Assembly (NCBI RefSeq): GCF_037893015.1
Contig: NC_133666.1
Coordinates: 620,911,156-620,975,155, forward strand
Direction of reading: 5' to 3'
DNA from: Macrotis lagotis
Lineage: Eukaryota > Chordata > Mammalia > Peramelemorphia > Peramelidae
DNA: 64,000 nt
A program made the translations under genes and the position numbers. The notes under the pieces were generated by a model, which was given only the letters and a program-made list of their open reading frames with translations, was not told the origin of the DNA and did not search any database. Position 1 is the stretch's first letter. Every line of letters starts with the position of its first letter. This document shows, one piece after another, positions 1 through 12,918 of the stretch.

Positions 1-339
1 TTATGGAAGTCTTATTATAACTTACATTGCTTTGTGCAGGTCTTAGCATAACCCATAAGGTGCAAAAATCCTGGGTTTGGAAGGAACTACCTGTTCTGGC
101 ATGTTCTCTTGGACACCTCCTCTAAGAGATATCTCTGATTTCTAGCTGGGTTCCCCATTCACTCTTGTATAATCAGCAAGCTTAGAGAAATATTAATAAA
201 CATGTATGTTAAGTTAATTCTGTTTTGCTCTTTCTTGAGACCAAACTCTGGAGGTTAACATTTATCCATTATTAGGACAAACTCTGAAGGCTAACACATA
301 TTTAATTTATCTATCTTTAAGGCCAAATTCATAGAGGTC

Positions 340-560
340 ATCAAATCCCATCTCCTACCAAAAAACTCTTCTCAACTCTTTTTAATTGTAGGGTCTTCTC
401 TCTCTTAATTATTTTCTATTTATCCTGCATAAAGTTTGTTTGTACATATTTATTTGTAAATTGTTTCCCCTATTCAATTGTGAACTTCTTGAAGATAGGG
501 GTTCTTTTTTGTCTCTTTTCTAACTCTAGAATTTATTTAGCACAAGTAGATATTTGTGTG
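340..560 (+). mobile_element. L2 3' fragment
   Basis: TTGTGAACTTCTTGAAGATA follows the usual L2 tail wording (attgtgagctccttgagggc). Confidence 0.55.
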
Positions 561-938
561 AGAAATTATATTGCCCCTTTTTCAATAACTAATTATTGCA
601 TTAGGATCACTGTTTTTCCCCTTATCTACTTCCTCATCCAGAAACCAACCAGTGTAGGAAATCTCTCCTAAAAATTTACCGAGGCCAAGATCTAATCCAA
701 TAGGAAAGGAAATTCAAAGCTTGGGCTAATGAATGCATTCTTGTTCATTGTATTTGCTCAGACAGGTCTGGGGAAGTGTTAATTTTCCTTTTTTGTCAGA
801 TAGGATGATGATTCTTGCTTCTTTGATTAAGATTTGAGTGACCCAAGTCACTATCCAAATACCCTCATTTTAATATAGCCCATCCCCCATTATGTTAACC
901 AATCATAGTTTATTGGTATCCCTTAGGCACACCTACTT

Positions 939-1124
939 TAAACTTTTTATTTTTTTTAGGTTGTTTTTTTTTTGCAAGGCAGTGGGGTTAAGTGACTTGC
1001 CCAAGGCCACACAGCTAGGTAACTATTAAATGTCTGAGGTCGGATTTGAACTCTGGTACTCCTGACTTCAGGGCCAGTGCTCTATCCACTGCACCACCTA
1101 GCCGCCCCTAAACTTTTTATTTTT
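939..1124 (-). mobile_element. WSINE-type SINE with target duplication
   Basis: Body about 955-1108, reverse. Direct repeats TAAACTTTTTATTTTT flank it (939-954 and 1109-1124). Little diverged, so fairly young. Confidence 0.9.
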
Positions 1125-2479
1125 AGGAAAATTTTATTAATAAATGTTTTGATTTTATTGACAAAATGATTAAATTGCCCAGAAACTATATCTCTTAATT
1201 TTTAATTGCCAGAATTGACTGACTAAAAGGTATAAAATAATTAAGCTTGAGTTACAGTGGGTTTTTTTGGAGGGTGGTATAAATCGGCTTATTACAATTA
1301 ACCCTTCCACATCATGAGGATTAAAGACACAGTACCCCTGACATTAGGAAAATCCACATAAAACTTTTGGGCCTTCCCTTTGTACTAGAGAAGTTTGAAT
1401 TTTTTTTTTCTTTTATGGGGAGTTTAGAGAACAGTATTATAAAATTTGGTCTAGGTATTTGGTCATAGGCTCTGTGTCATCTGCTGACCTATGTATTATC
1501 TGGGGCTGCTGCAAAAATCCAAAAATAATTCCCATTTAATTTTTGTCAACCCTAAATCTGTAAAAACCTTTAAAATATAGGGTAAAAATAAAATGACAAA
1601 AAAATAAAGATTAGACATTTTTAAGTTTTATTTTCTAAGATCTTACCTCTAAATCTGAAGGTGGAGGCCATTTTGGTAGTGACCACTTTGGACTGGGAAA
1701 GGGTTTGATTTTTAATACAAAAACAGAGAATAGAGGAAATTATTAATCTCCTTTGTGGCCTAACCATGAAAGTTGTATGATATCTCTGCCTGGAACTGCT
1801 CCTCAAAGATTATCATTCTTGTACAAATTATCAGATCTCTTGTTGTTTCTTCCTGGCAGGACAAATTCCTAGCATCCTGATCATTGTTCTCCTGAGTTTG
1901 TAACTAACATAGAGAGAGATACTCAGGAGTCTTAATTTGTTATTTACTGATATGTGACTGTCGAAACCAATCTTTTACCAGAATATATAATTTTAAGATA
2001 TTACTATACTTTGACATTTCTTATGCCAACCCATGATATATCAAAACTTTGTTGGGAAAAGTCACTATGTAGAAAGGATAACTGCATATTGTACTTTAAT
2101 GTAATTTAATGTAATGTAGCTTTAATGTATTTAAAACTTCCACACAAATATTAACTATGAATTCATATGCTTCATGACAAATGCAGCAAAGTTACGCAAG
2201 TCATTTATTGTCATGAAGTTAGATGGCTGAAGAAAATGGCATCAGATTGTTCTTATGTTGAGATTTAACATCAGACAATTCAAATGTGATCTAATTTGCA
2301 CAGATCCTATTAAGAAATTGTCATGCTGCTTTCCCTGACATTTGAAGCAAATTCACCAAGTTAGCCTAGAGTTAGTTCTTAGTTATCTGAATTTTAATTT
2401 TATTTTTAAAAGGAGATGTATTTAGGTGGGAAGTGAAGTAAAAAGAAATCAATAATTTTGGCCATTGCTTTGTGCTTCA
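1125..2479. other. Gene-less AT-rich stretch
   Basis: No gene or known repeat recognised. It contains one hairpin at 2170-2218 (CTTCATGACAA arms). Confidence 0.5.
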
Positions 2480-2965
2480 TGCCTTAAGAAAGGGTATATA
2501 GAAATCTATCTTATCCTAGAGGAAAAAGAAGAGGAAAGGGATGGGAAAGGGAACAGGGGAAGGGATGGGGTGGGGGATAGATGATATAAGAGAGGGAAGA
2601 TCATGGGAGAAGGTAATCAGATACAGCACACTTTTGAGGAGGGACAGGGTGAATAGAGAAAATAGAATAAATGGGAGTGGGGAGGAATGGAATGGAGGGA
2701 AATACAGTTAACAATAGCAACTGTGGGGAAAAAATATTAAAGTAACTTCTCTGATGTTCTTATGATAAAGAATGCAACCCAAATCAGAGACAGAATTGAT
2801 GGTATCTGAACATAGACTGAAAGACACTTCTTCCCCCTGCCACTTAATTTTTCTTGAGGTTTCTCTATCTTCTTGGGGGGAGGGGAGATTGTCTTTACTT
2901 TCACAGCAAGATTATTTTAGTAATGTGAAAATAAATAAATAAATCATAAAAGATTTAAAAATGTT
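2480..2965 (+). mobile_element. L1/HAL1 3' UTR fragment
   Basis: The purine-rich module (ACACTTTTGAGGAGGGACAG) shared with 61050 and the HAL1-like element, then an L1-type 3' end with TTTACTTTCACAGCAAGATT. Confidence 0.65.
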
Positions 2966-4619
2966 AAAAATATTCTAATTCCCTAACAAAATGTATCCCC
3001 CCCAAAAAATAGTGTGATCTGAGGGTTGAGTTAGTCAAATTTTTAGTGTGAACATTTATATCTTGAAAATATGTGGATGTTATATTTCAAGCTTAATTGT
3101 TTGCTATTGATTTCAAGACTTAAGAAATTGATGTATAAAACATAAATGATGTAAATTAAACTTAAAAATGTACCCTATGTACAATTTTTTTCCCTTTAGG
3201 AGAGCCAATTGTAAAACATTTGCCAGCGTACTTTTGTGTGTACTCTATAGCTTAGAAAAATTTACTCTTGACTCTATTAGAACATAAACGGGGGATTTGA
3301 AAATGCTGATTCGTAGCCAAGAATGGAAAAATTGAACTTCCTCATTAATAGGGTGTGGGGAGATGATGGAGGAGGAAAATCACCCTGGAAGAAGAAAATT
3401 TTTTGTGTTCTGTGTTTTAGACAGGATTTGTCACAGTCAGTATAATATGCATGCAGTGCTGCTGGGAAAGGGGTCAGACAGGCAGAGACCTGAGTAATCA
3501 GAATATCCTCTCTAACCTGAGAAACTTCTAGCTTTACATTTTGTAATAATTTTGAAACAGAAAATGAAATTTTCACAGTGAAGGAAAACAAAGACTCCAA
3601 GTTTAAATGGAAAATTTTTTATTTAACAAAGAGAATAGTGCTAATATTAATGTTAATTCATGGAGAAAATGCCCTCCCCAAACCATCTCATTCCTTTAAG
3701 TGGCCCTTTTCCATTCTGGTAAACAAAAGAGCCCCTGTCCTAACTGGATTAAATAAAAAGACATTTCCACTCCTGGTTTGGTCATCATAAATACAACAAA
3801 TGTTTTCTAATCATCTGCTCTGAGAGAATTATGATCCCACCCTGAAAGTGGAAAGACTGATTAAGTCTTTGCCCAAGAGATAGCAAGAATTTCAGACTCC
3901 AGAACTCTGTTATAAAATTAATTCTTAATTTTTAAAATATAAGGAAGCACTTGTACACCTTCTAAGAACCATTCTGGGTTACCAGTTCAGAGTGCCGCCT
4001 AGTGGCTAACTGATATGTTGCATTCTGAACTAATCAAAACTCCTATGGATGGATAGCCCAATAATGACTGTGTTTATGAAAGGATAAAGGAGACCCCACT
4101 GAGACAAAGTGATCTATTTTTAAAGTTTAAAGCCTTCAGAGTAGGTCAAAAAGATTTCAGTTACATTATTTTTTACTAGCACTTCTTAGAGCCAGTCTGT
4201 CTTTGATATAAATATTCATTTCCACCTTTTAAACCATGGTCAGGAAATCCAGATCCTGTTTTCACATATTGTCTTTTAAATCAGCTGTTCACAATCCAAA
4301 TCTGCCTTTGTCTTTGGAAGCTCTTGTCTTCAGTGTTCCGTTGTGCACACCACTCATGCCCCTAAGGTCTCCAGTTTCTTGCCAAAGACTTCAGTTCCTT
4401 CTAGCAGTATCATTTGTCTCCCTATGAATCATCAGAACTCATAGTCATCCAATTTGATAAATCTTGGGAAGCTATCATATTCTTGTATTCATGCCATGAG
4501 ATGACATCTCTATTATTGTTAACAGATCCGACCTTTACTAGATGATCTCCTCTCTAGAAATCTGTATCATAGTTCCTTGGAGAAAAAGCAGATATTTTTC
4601 TTCTTGGGAAGAATCTCAT
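2966..4619. other. Gene-less AT-rich stretch
   Basis: Nothing recognised except the CTCF-like site at 3993. Short frames lack coding character. Confidence 0.5.
3993..4005 (-). promoter_or_regulatory. CTCF-like site
   Basis: TGCCGCCTAGTGG matches the reversed CTCF core at 12 of 13 positions, inside an imperfect hairpin (AGTTCAGAGTGC ... GCATTCTGAACT). Confidence 0.3.
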
Positions 4620-5500
4620 ATTTCTTTTTTATTTTCTGGGCAAATTACTTTATTTATTTTGCTTTATTTTAAATGTTTTTGTTTATATTTTCTATTTCTT
4701 AAATCACTATAGTATCCCCTGCATCTCTTCCCTTCTCCTTCCCCTAGAGATATACAATATGATTGTATTTTTTTGGAGATGAATAAAAACTGATACATTG
4801 AAAAAGTCTGAAAACATGAATAACTTTTGTGGACCTCCAAACCCCACTAAAAGGGTGGGCTTAAGGATGTCCTTTCATATCTATTCACTTGAGTCCTACT
4901 GGAGCTTTGCAATTTTGATACATTCACTTTCTTTTTGTTGTGTAATTGTTCTTTCCATTTACTCTATAGTTATTGAATATTTTGCTTTCTTGGCCCTGCT
5001 TACTTTATGCTGCATCAATTCATATAGATTTTCCATGCTTTTCCAGATTCATCACACAAATAATTTCTTTCAGTACAGTCATATTTCATTATATTCTTGT
5101 ACCATAATTTGTACAGTCATTCTTCTATTGATGGGCATCTGCTTTTCCAATTCTTTGCTAACACAAAAAGCAATGTTATATTTTGGTGTAAATGAAGGTT
5201 TTTATCTCACCGACAGCTTTCTTAGGTCATAAACTCAGTAATGGAGTCTCAGGTTCAAAGGATATGAATATTTTAATCACTTTGCATAGTTCTAAATTGT
5301 TTTTCAAAATAGTTGTCCCACTTCACAGCATCTCCAACAATGTTTTACAGACCTACCATTCCACAATCCCCCCAGTATTGAGTTTTGTCATTATTGATCA
5401 TTTTTACCAATATGTAGTGTATGAGGTGAAACGTCATGTTTGTTTTGATTTTCATTTCCATTTTTACTTTTATTAGTGACTTGGGGTTCATATTTATTTC
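4620..5500 (-). mobile_element. L1 3' end, old
   Basis: Reverse L1 sequence (ATTGATGGGCATCTGCTTTT, CATAAACTCAGTAATGGAGT). The frame 4798-5232 is a shadow of it. Confidence 0.75.
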
Positions 5501-6049
5501 TTAGATATGTGTCCTCTTTTTCCTAAGTGTGACATTGTTCTACCCTTTAACTTCCTCTGTAAAAGTCTGCCTCTCCAAATGATTTTTCTTTTCTTTTCTT
5601 TTCTTTTCACATTGGAACCCTTTTGTGTTTTTTAAATGTAAGGAGTGGAGTTGTAACCTTCACATAGAAAAGACTGGGGAAACTGTTTCTCTAGGAAGAC
5701 TGATAATTTGTGATAGAAGAGCCCTGCTCCCCAGTTTGGAGCACGAGTAGGTATACTATAATTGATTCCAGTCTGCTAACCATTTGATGAAGACCATGTA
5801 CTGCTGACTGACTGCTGAGCGGGAAATCTAGGGAGCATTCAAAAGGCTAAAGCTAACCTTTGTCTCATTGTTTTTCCTGCTGGTTACTGTTCAGATGGCT
5901 GCTATATTCCTAAGATCCCTCTCTTGCCTTCAAATCTGGGGATCCTTCAGCCTTTTTTTGGCTTGGAAAAATAACCTACATGACTGATAGGGGCCATAAA
6001 AAAGTAGAAGGAAGAAAAGAACAGTAGAGCAATATTAGAATTACCATGC

Positions 6050-6900
6050 TAAATTCTGAATGTACTTTAAAAAATCTATTGTTGTAAATAAAGTGGCTAA
6101 AATATCCATATCCTTTGATTCAGAGATTTCACTGCTAGACAATGTCCCAAGGAAGAAGAAAGTCTACATATATGCCAAAATATTTATAGCAGAAATTGTT
6201 GTAAAAGCAAAGAACTGAAAACAAAATAGATACCATTTAACTGGGGAAATGGCTAAATAAGATGAGCTATCTGAATCTAATAAAATATAACTGTTTAGTA
6301 AGTAATACTGAAGAGGACAAATACAGAGCAGCATCTGATGAAAAGTGAAAGAAACAGAGCCAAGAAAAAATATATATCTATTGACTACAACAATGTAATT
6401 TGAAAAAAAAACACCACAAAACAACCAAAAAGGATTATTACAAAATTACCCAACAATCAATGCCTCAAAAAAGAGTTAGGAGAAGACACTTTCCCCTTCT
6501 CTTTTGCATTAGTAGAAGTTTTCCAGAAGAGTAGAATGTTGCGTATAATGTTAAATTTGTTTTCAAAGTAGTGATCAGTCAGGTTTGTTGAATTTTTATT
6601 TTCTTCTTCCTTTTTTTCCCTTTTTAAAACAAATTCTTGGGGTGGCTAGGTGGCGCAGTGGATAGAGCACCAGCCCTGGAGTCAGGAGTTCCTGAATTCA
6701 AATCCGACCTCAAACACTTAATAATTACCTAGCTGTGTGGCCTTGGGCAAGCCACTTAACCCCATTGCCTTGCAAAAAAAAAAAAAGGAATGGCTCTTTG
6801 GAAGTGGGGAGGAAGAGGAGTTATGGGAGGAAACAGGTTACAAACTATTATGTAAAAATAAAAATATCAATAAAAGTCTAATTTTTTTTAAAACAAGCTA
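6050..6900 (+). mobile_element. L1 3' end, old, with inserted SINE
   Basis: CAAAATATTTATAGCAGAAATTG-type ORF2 end sequence in forward orientation, SINE at 6639-6786, tail AATATCAATAAAAG near 6870. Confidence 0.7.
6639..6786 (+). mobile_element. WSINE-type SINE
   Basis: Full-length forward copy with a 13-A tail, inserted in an old L1 fragment (6050-6900). Confidence 0.9.
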
Positions 6901-7639
6901 TATGAAGTAGAAATTTACTGTTTCATTTGCAATATTCTTTCTCTATTTTTTACATAGGAAAGTATTGATGTTTTTATATCTGGACCTCATGGCCTAATGA
7001 GCTGGGATCAGAGCTGAATAAGAAGTAGGCTTGCCTTCATGGGATCACAAAACCTCTTTAAGTACCTAAGACTCTTCATGAAAGTCAAAATTCATCTTTT
7101 TAATACTAACATTTAACACTTTCATTATGTGTCTGGAATACAATGGTCTTCAAAAAATTAAAAATTAATATCTTACAGAGGACAATGGAGAAACACTTAG
7201 TGGATATGAATAGGTTGCAACATAGAACCAATTAGATATGCAAAAAAGAGGGCTAAAAATGGACTTGTCCTGTAGTAAGGACAAGGATGAAAGGTAGACA
7301 ACCAAAGTGCTTCACTGGTACTTCATAATGTCAGGAGGAAAGATGAAAGGCATACAACTGAAATGATTCAACAATAACAACAATCTTTTTTTTTTTTGTA
7401 TTGATGCTTTTTATTTTTATGCCACATTCAACTCTATTTTCTTTCCCTAACAATAGTCTTCTTTAACAAGCACATATATAAATGAATGAATGAAAAAATA
7501 TATATTCAATTAATATATGATGAAATATAGCCTGAAGTTATAAAATAAGCCTTTGTTTCTGGGAAGATGAGTGCAATGGATTAATAGTTGATGGCTATAT
7601 TAAGTCCAAAGGGCAATTGCTTGGGAAAGAGAATTTTAA

Positions 7640-7905
7640 AAAGTCAGTCAATCAATGAACATTTTTATATATTTATTTGTGCCCACCACTGTGTTAAGAA
7701 TTGAGGATACAAAATGAAGCAAAAGATAATCCCTACCCTCAAGACGCTCACAAGCCATTAATAATGTAGGAGACAATAAGCAAAGCAAAATGTGCAAACT
7801 ATGTACAGGATAACTGGTTCTGTTGGTTTTTGAACAATAACAATCTTGTTAAGCACTGGGAATACAAAATGAAGGAAAAGACAGTCCTGAAGGAGTTTAC
7901 AATCT
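7640..7905 (-). mobile_element. Two L2 tails in reverse
   Basis: Both 7640-7810 and 7835-7905 carry the reversed L2 end (CACTGTGTTAAGAATTGAGG; GTTAAGCACTGGGAATAC) and CTCAAGACGCTCACAAGCC-like text. Confidence 0.6.
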
Positions 7906-7914
7906 AATGATGAA

Positions 7915-8135
7915 GTTGTTGTTCAGTAGTCTCCAACTCTTTATGACCTCATTTGGCAAAGATACTAGTGGGTTGCCATTTTCTTCTCCAGTTTATTTTA
8001 TAGATAAGGAAACTGATGAAAAAAGGTTAAGTGACTTACCCAGGATCACATAGAAGTGTCTAAGGTCATCTGGGAAGATGAGTTTTCCTGATTCCAGGTT
8101 CAGTACTTTATCTATTGCAACACCTACATGCACCC
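7915..8135 (+). mobile_element. RTE-linked SINE
   Basis: Starts GTTGTTCAGTAGTCTCCAAC, with GGCAAAGATACTAGTGGGTT and a CORE-like tail (AAGTGACTTACCCAGGATCAC). The head resembles BovB/RTE-derived SINEs. Confidence 0.65.
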
Positions 8136-8739
8136 TAATGGTAAAGACAAGATGTAAATAAATATTTACAAACAACCTATATATAAGATAAATAGGAAAT
8201 AACTAATAGAGAGAAGGTACTAGAATTAAGAAAATTCATTGTAATATAGGAAGAGAAGAATCTAATTTCTCACTGATAAATTTACAAATATTGAACATAT
8301 GGATTTCATACAAGTTCTCTCACTTGGTCAAGATATCTATTATATGGTTACATGTCAAAAATGGGTCACCAGATATCCTGAGGGAAGAGTGAGGATTCCA
8401 CAACACAGAGGGGTCAACAGTGGTACCCTGCTTATTCATTCATTTCTAATGTTTTGTATAGCTCAGTTAAATGGATTTGTGAATTAAAACTCTCTAATTT
8501 TAACTAAATTAGTTTTCACAAAATGCACAGATGACTTGAAAGGTTTTTGCAAAGAAATCACAGATTAAAGATCATACTTGTTAAATCAATATCACAAATG
8601 ATCAAGAAAACAACAGAGCTCTCATTTAAGCCCAGACCTGGATTTTAGAGGAAGGAGGGAACTTGGACAAATGGAGATGATTTAGGTTCAGTCATGGTGG
8701 AAGGTATGAACAAAGACACAAAAAGGAAATGAAGTGTGC

Positions 8740-9515
8740 TGGACTCAAAGCATTCTCATTTCATCACTCAAAATCACCCCATATAACCAGTCTGTTGCCA
8801 AATATTGTTTTTTCTTCCTTCAAATTATATCTCTTGTATATGTCATCTTCTAGCCACATTGATAGTGACCACCTAATACATACCTTCATCACCTTATTCC
8901 TAGACTGCTACAATAACCTTTTGATTCATTTTCCTTCCTTAAATTCCTCCAATCCATTTTAGCCCCAATCTATCCTCCACTCATCTACCAAGGCGATCTT
9001 TCTCAAATGTAGATTTGACTATGTCACTACCACCTCCCTACTCAGTAAATTCTAATTGTTCCCCACTTCTCACAGTATTCTATATAAAGCTAGCTACCTT
9101 TCTAATACTCAATTTCCCCTCTCCCACCACTGTTAGTGTCTTCCCTATGAGATAATTTTTCATTTACTTCTATTGATATCTTGTACATAAATTATTTACA
9201 CATGGTTTTTTGCATGTTGTCTCTACCATTAGAATGTAAACTTCTTGGGCAGCTAGGTGGCACAGTGGATGGAGCACTGACCCCTAGAGTCAGAAAGTAC
9301 TGGATACAGATATAACTTCAGACACTTACTGTGTGACCCTGGGCAAGTCACTTAACCCTGATTGGCTCCAAAAATAAAACAAAAAGAATGCAAGTTTCTT
9401 AAAAACGAGGACTATTTTTGCCTTTCTTTGTATTCTAAGAGCATAACATAGTGCTTAGTCCTGTGCTTGATAAAATAAAATTAGTTGCTTAATAAATGCT
9501 GATTGAATGACTGAT
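8740..9515 (+). mobile_element. L2 3' region split by a SINE
   Basis: From GATCTTTCTCAAATGTAGATT to GCTTAATAAATGCTGATTGA, interrupted by the SINE at 9247-9386. Confidence 0.65.
9231..9401 (+). mobile_element. Older SINE inserted in an L2
   Basis: Body about 9247-9386. Target copies AGAATGTAAACTTCTT (9231-9246) and AGAATGCAAGTTTCTT (9386-9401). It splits the L2 at 8740-9515. Confidence 0.85.
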
Positions 9516-9524
9516 ATGGATATA

Positions 9525-9710
9525 TGTTAAATAAGATCGTACATATATAACTATGTCATATTGCTTGCTGTCATGGAGAGGGAGGAGGGAAGAGAGGGAG
9601 GTAGAAAAATGTGGAACTCAAAAACTTAAAAAAAGATGAATGTTGATAACTATCTTTGCATGTAATTGAAAGATAAAATCAAATAACATTTAAAAAATAA
9701 ATAAATACTG
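9525..9710 (+). mobile_element. L1 3' tail
   Basis: TATGTCATATTGCTTGCTGTCA through AAAATAAATAAATA, the last about 180 bases of an L1. Confidence 0.7.
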
Positions 9711-11289
9711 GTTGAATGACCTACCTCACAGCATCGTTGATGGTAAAGACAATATTTGCAATGTTCTTCGTAAACCAAAAAGTAGTTTGGTTTAAATTAA
9801 TGTGGAGATTTAATGTAAAAATTAACATATAAATATTAATTATTATTGATCCAATTTTAGAAAAAAATACTTCAGTTTTCAGTATCTACGTAGATTAAAT
9901 TCTCCCACACATGCACTCTGTATATGTGGGGAGAGTGGACACACATGTAAAACCTGATATAGAGACAGATAAATGAGGAAAACCCATTTGCTTGGGTTAA
10001 CTCACAACTTTGGATTGCAGGGCTTGATACCATTGGTCTATGTAGGTATCTTCCATAGGAAGCAGTTTCTTTTCTAATGACTTTCTGCCTAGTCCTCATT
10101 AATTTTTGTTTGGGCAAATACCTTCCTTCTGTTCTCAGATGAAATGTTGCTAAGTTCTTTTTACTTTTAACTTACAATCATCCTTAAATGAGGGTTGATA
10201 AAGTGTGATGTTATTGTATTGTCCAGCATTTCCCTTTTTGTCAGAGAACTATGAAGTTCGTCAGATTGGCTATCTCTGAGCAAACAAGCCCAGTCATCTT
10301 TCTTCATTCACAAGGACTTCTACCAAATTCAATCAGCTATTCGTAAACCAACTACAAAGCTTGTCTTCTCTCTTTCTTCTACAGGAATCTCTGAGAAACA
10401 TCTCCATTTTCATACCATAGATAATGCCAAATTCAGCAATCTTCAAATAAGAATCAACTTTTCTCCAGATAATCAGGACCCAGTAACTTATATTATCTTG
10501 TCTGCTGACTCCCTTTCTGCTGGTTTCTTCACAGTTCCAGTAGCTAGATAGATTTGCTTTCTTTTGAGTTCTCTCTTGCCCATTGTTGACCATTCCTACT
10601 ATGTTCTTCCTCATCATTTCACTGGTTTTTTGATAGTTTTTTTTGGAGGGGGGCTTAAATCATTTCCTTTTGGTAAGCAGGAACTAACTCACCTTTCACT
10701 CGTGAGGTTAAAAAAGTGAAGAATGCCCCAGTTATGTTAGTTATTAAGCTAAAAGTTCTTTTGACATCATCCCATATGCAAATGAACTGGGGGACCACAA
10801 AGCCTTGCAGCCTCTGCCATTCTCATCCTCTTAAACAATCTGTCTCTGAAAACTGTGTTCTTCATACTTTTATGTTTGTAGTACATAAAAATTTTTTCAT
10901 ACCATTTTTCAACCATCACACTGTTCACCTATGAAAAGGGAATTACTTTTTATCCTTTACAAACTGATTTAAGACTTTTTATTTGTCAATTTTCTTCCCC
11001 TTTTGGAAACTAAATTTATACTCTATTGAAAAATTGTTCATTTAACACATGAAGTTAAGCAGTTTTTAATTAAACAAAGTTCTTTTCCTGATCATTTAAC
11101 CAACTTATTATTCATCTGCAAAAGAGACATTGCCTTACATTTTCTCAAGTAGATTTATGATTTTTTTAATGAGATTTTATTGATTCTGTTTCTTACATTG
11201 TCATTGTAATCCCAAGTATTCCCTCTTCTCCTGCCCAGAGACCCATTCCATATAACAAATAGTATTTTTTTAAAAAGGAAAGTTTTAAA
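9711..11289. other. Gene-less stretch
   Basis: No exon or repeat family recognised. Short frames such as 10333-10617 (reverse) have no known match or splice context. Confidence 0.45.
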
Positions 11290-11470
11290 AAAAATTTTAT
11301 GTGTATTATTTCTTTTGAGTCTCATAATAACCCTGGTAAGGTAAATGTGACTATTAATATCCTACACAGGAAGAAACATTGGCTGACTTCTTCAGGGTCA
11401 CAAAGCTTGTATCTGAGACCGGATTTAAACCAAGGTCCTCCTGACTCTCACTACTTGTCCTTATTCCTGC
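11290..11470 (+). mobile_element. MIR (CORE-SINE) fragment
   Basis: TCTCATAATAACCCTGGTAA, a worn CORE segment and CGGATTTAAACCAAGGTCCT. Confidence 0.65.
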
Positions 11471-11846
11471 ACTATTTATCTATCTTTGGATTTATTTCTT
11501 ATTTTTCATGAAAAAGTACCTTTTCTGCCCCTTTCCACAAACTTCTGACTTCTTAAGTGGATAGTATCTTACAAGCAGTTATAGTAGGTTTGGAATGTAT
11601 TTAGGGCAAAGTGATTGCTCTAATATGAGCAAATTCCACTTCATTCCTGGGAGAATGTTTGTGGGGGAGGTTCAAAAGAATTGAGAATTTATAGAAGTAA
11701 TTATTGATGTTTTATGCACCTGGAGTTTTGTTGGACTTGATTGAGATGACCATACAACAATGTGACTGTTAGCAATCAGCTTCTTCTAGAAAAATTCTGC
11801 AAGTACAGGTGGGGCTGGCATTGCCATCAGCATTAATCAGTTCTTT

Positions 11847-12029
11847 AAAAAAAGGCAAGAAGGGTAGCTAGGTGGTGCAGTGGATAAAGTACCGGCCCTG
11901 GAGTCAGGAGTGCCTGGGTTCAAATCCGGTCTCAGACACTTAATAATTACCTAGCTGTGTGGCCTTGGGCAAGCCACTTAACCCCAGTTGCCTTGCAAAA
12001 AAAAAAAAAACCTAAAAAAAGGCAAGAAG
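11847..12029 (+). mobile_element. WSINE-type SINE with perfect 16-bp target duplication
   Basis: Direct repeats AAAAAAAGGCAAGAAG at 11847-11862 and 12014-12029. The body ends in an A tail plus CCT. A perfect duplication means recent insertion. Confidence 0.93.
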
Positions 12030-12194
12030 AAAGAGATGAGAAAAAATTTCTGAACCTGGGACATTAAGGTATGCAGTGTTGCAGAATTTCAGATAAGCAG
12101 AATAGTTAACACTAAGAAGAGTATTTGATCAGCAATAGTCATTAAGATGTCAGCAGTTATATAGAATATGATTGAATAATAGATTGAATTAAAT

Positions 12195-12540
12195 AATAGA
12201 ACAAATTGAGGGTTAGAAGGGACTTTAGAGATCATCCAGACCAACATATTACATAAAAAGAATCTTCCCTATAACATATTTACCAAGCAATCATCCATTC
12301 TAAACTTGTAGACTACCAAAGAGGAAGACTTCCCATTCCATTTTTGCACAGCTCTTGAATGTTAGAAAGCTTTTTCTAAGTTTACCTCTTTGTAATTTCC
12401 ACCCATTGTTTCTAGTTCTCAACTCAAGAGCCAACCATAACAAGTTGCATCCCTTCTTTTCCCCATTTCATCCACTTCAGTCAATCTTCTCCAGGTTAAA
12501 CATGGTCAATTTTTTCAATAAAACTCAGAATTTGTCCAGG
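12195..12540 (+). mobile_element. CR1/L3-type repeat fragment
   Basis: TTAGAAGGGACTTTAGAGAT, CCACCCATTGTTTCTAGTTC, AATCTTCTCCAGGTTAAACA: the ancient CR1/L3 3' region. Confidence 0.65.
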
Positions 12541-12639
12541 CAGTGAGCAATTTCTCTTCTAATGTATGCAAGGAAGCCATATCATATATGCCTCTTCCCA
12601 GGAAGAGAAAAGAAGGAGTGAGGATCTTATAAGGTGGTA

Positions 12640-12870
12640 GGTGTTGAGTTGCTTTCAGTAGTGTCCGAGTTTTTCTTGGCAAAGATACTGGTTTGTCATT
12701 TCCTTCTTCAACTCAGTTTACAGATAAAGAAACTGAGGCAAACAGGATTAAGCAACTTGCCCAAGGTCACACAGTTCATAAATGTTTGAGGCTGGATTTG
12801 AACACTCAGAAAGGAATCTTCCTGACTCCAGTCCTGGTACTTTGTGTACTGCACCACCTAGCTACTAGAA
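12640..12870 (+). mobile_element. RTE-linked SINE
   Basis: Same layout as 7915-8135 (GGCAAAGATACTGGTTTGTC, ACTGAGGCAAACAGGATTAA), ending in GCACCACCTAGCTAC. The RE1-like site at 12903 lies just beyond. Confidence 0.65.
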
Positions 12871-12902
12871 GGTGGAATACATTAATACTATTAGAGAATC
12901 AT

Positions 12903-12918
12903 TCAGCACCATGGCCAG
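12903..12918 (+). promoter_or_regulatory. RE1-like site 8 kb upstream of SCRT1
   Basis: TCAGCACCATGGCCAG fits the RE1 pattern TYAGMRCCNNRGMSAG at every position. It lies just past an RTE-linked SINE ending near 12870. One such match in 64 kb could arise by chance at roughly the 3 percent level. Confidence 0.45.

Noticed and set aside
6639-6786. tRNA gene (A and B box-like sequence)
   Set aside because: The tRNA-like head belongs to the SINE. No cloverleaf or gene context, and the same holds for the other SINE copies.
10333-10617. 94-codon reverse frame
   Set aside because: No recognisable domain, no splice context, and composition like the surrounding AT-rich DNA.
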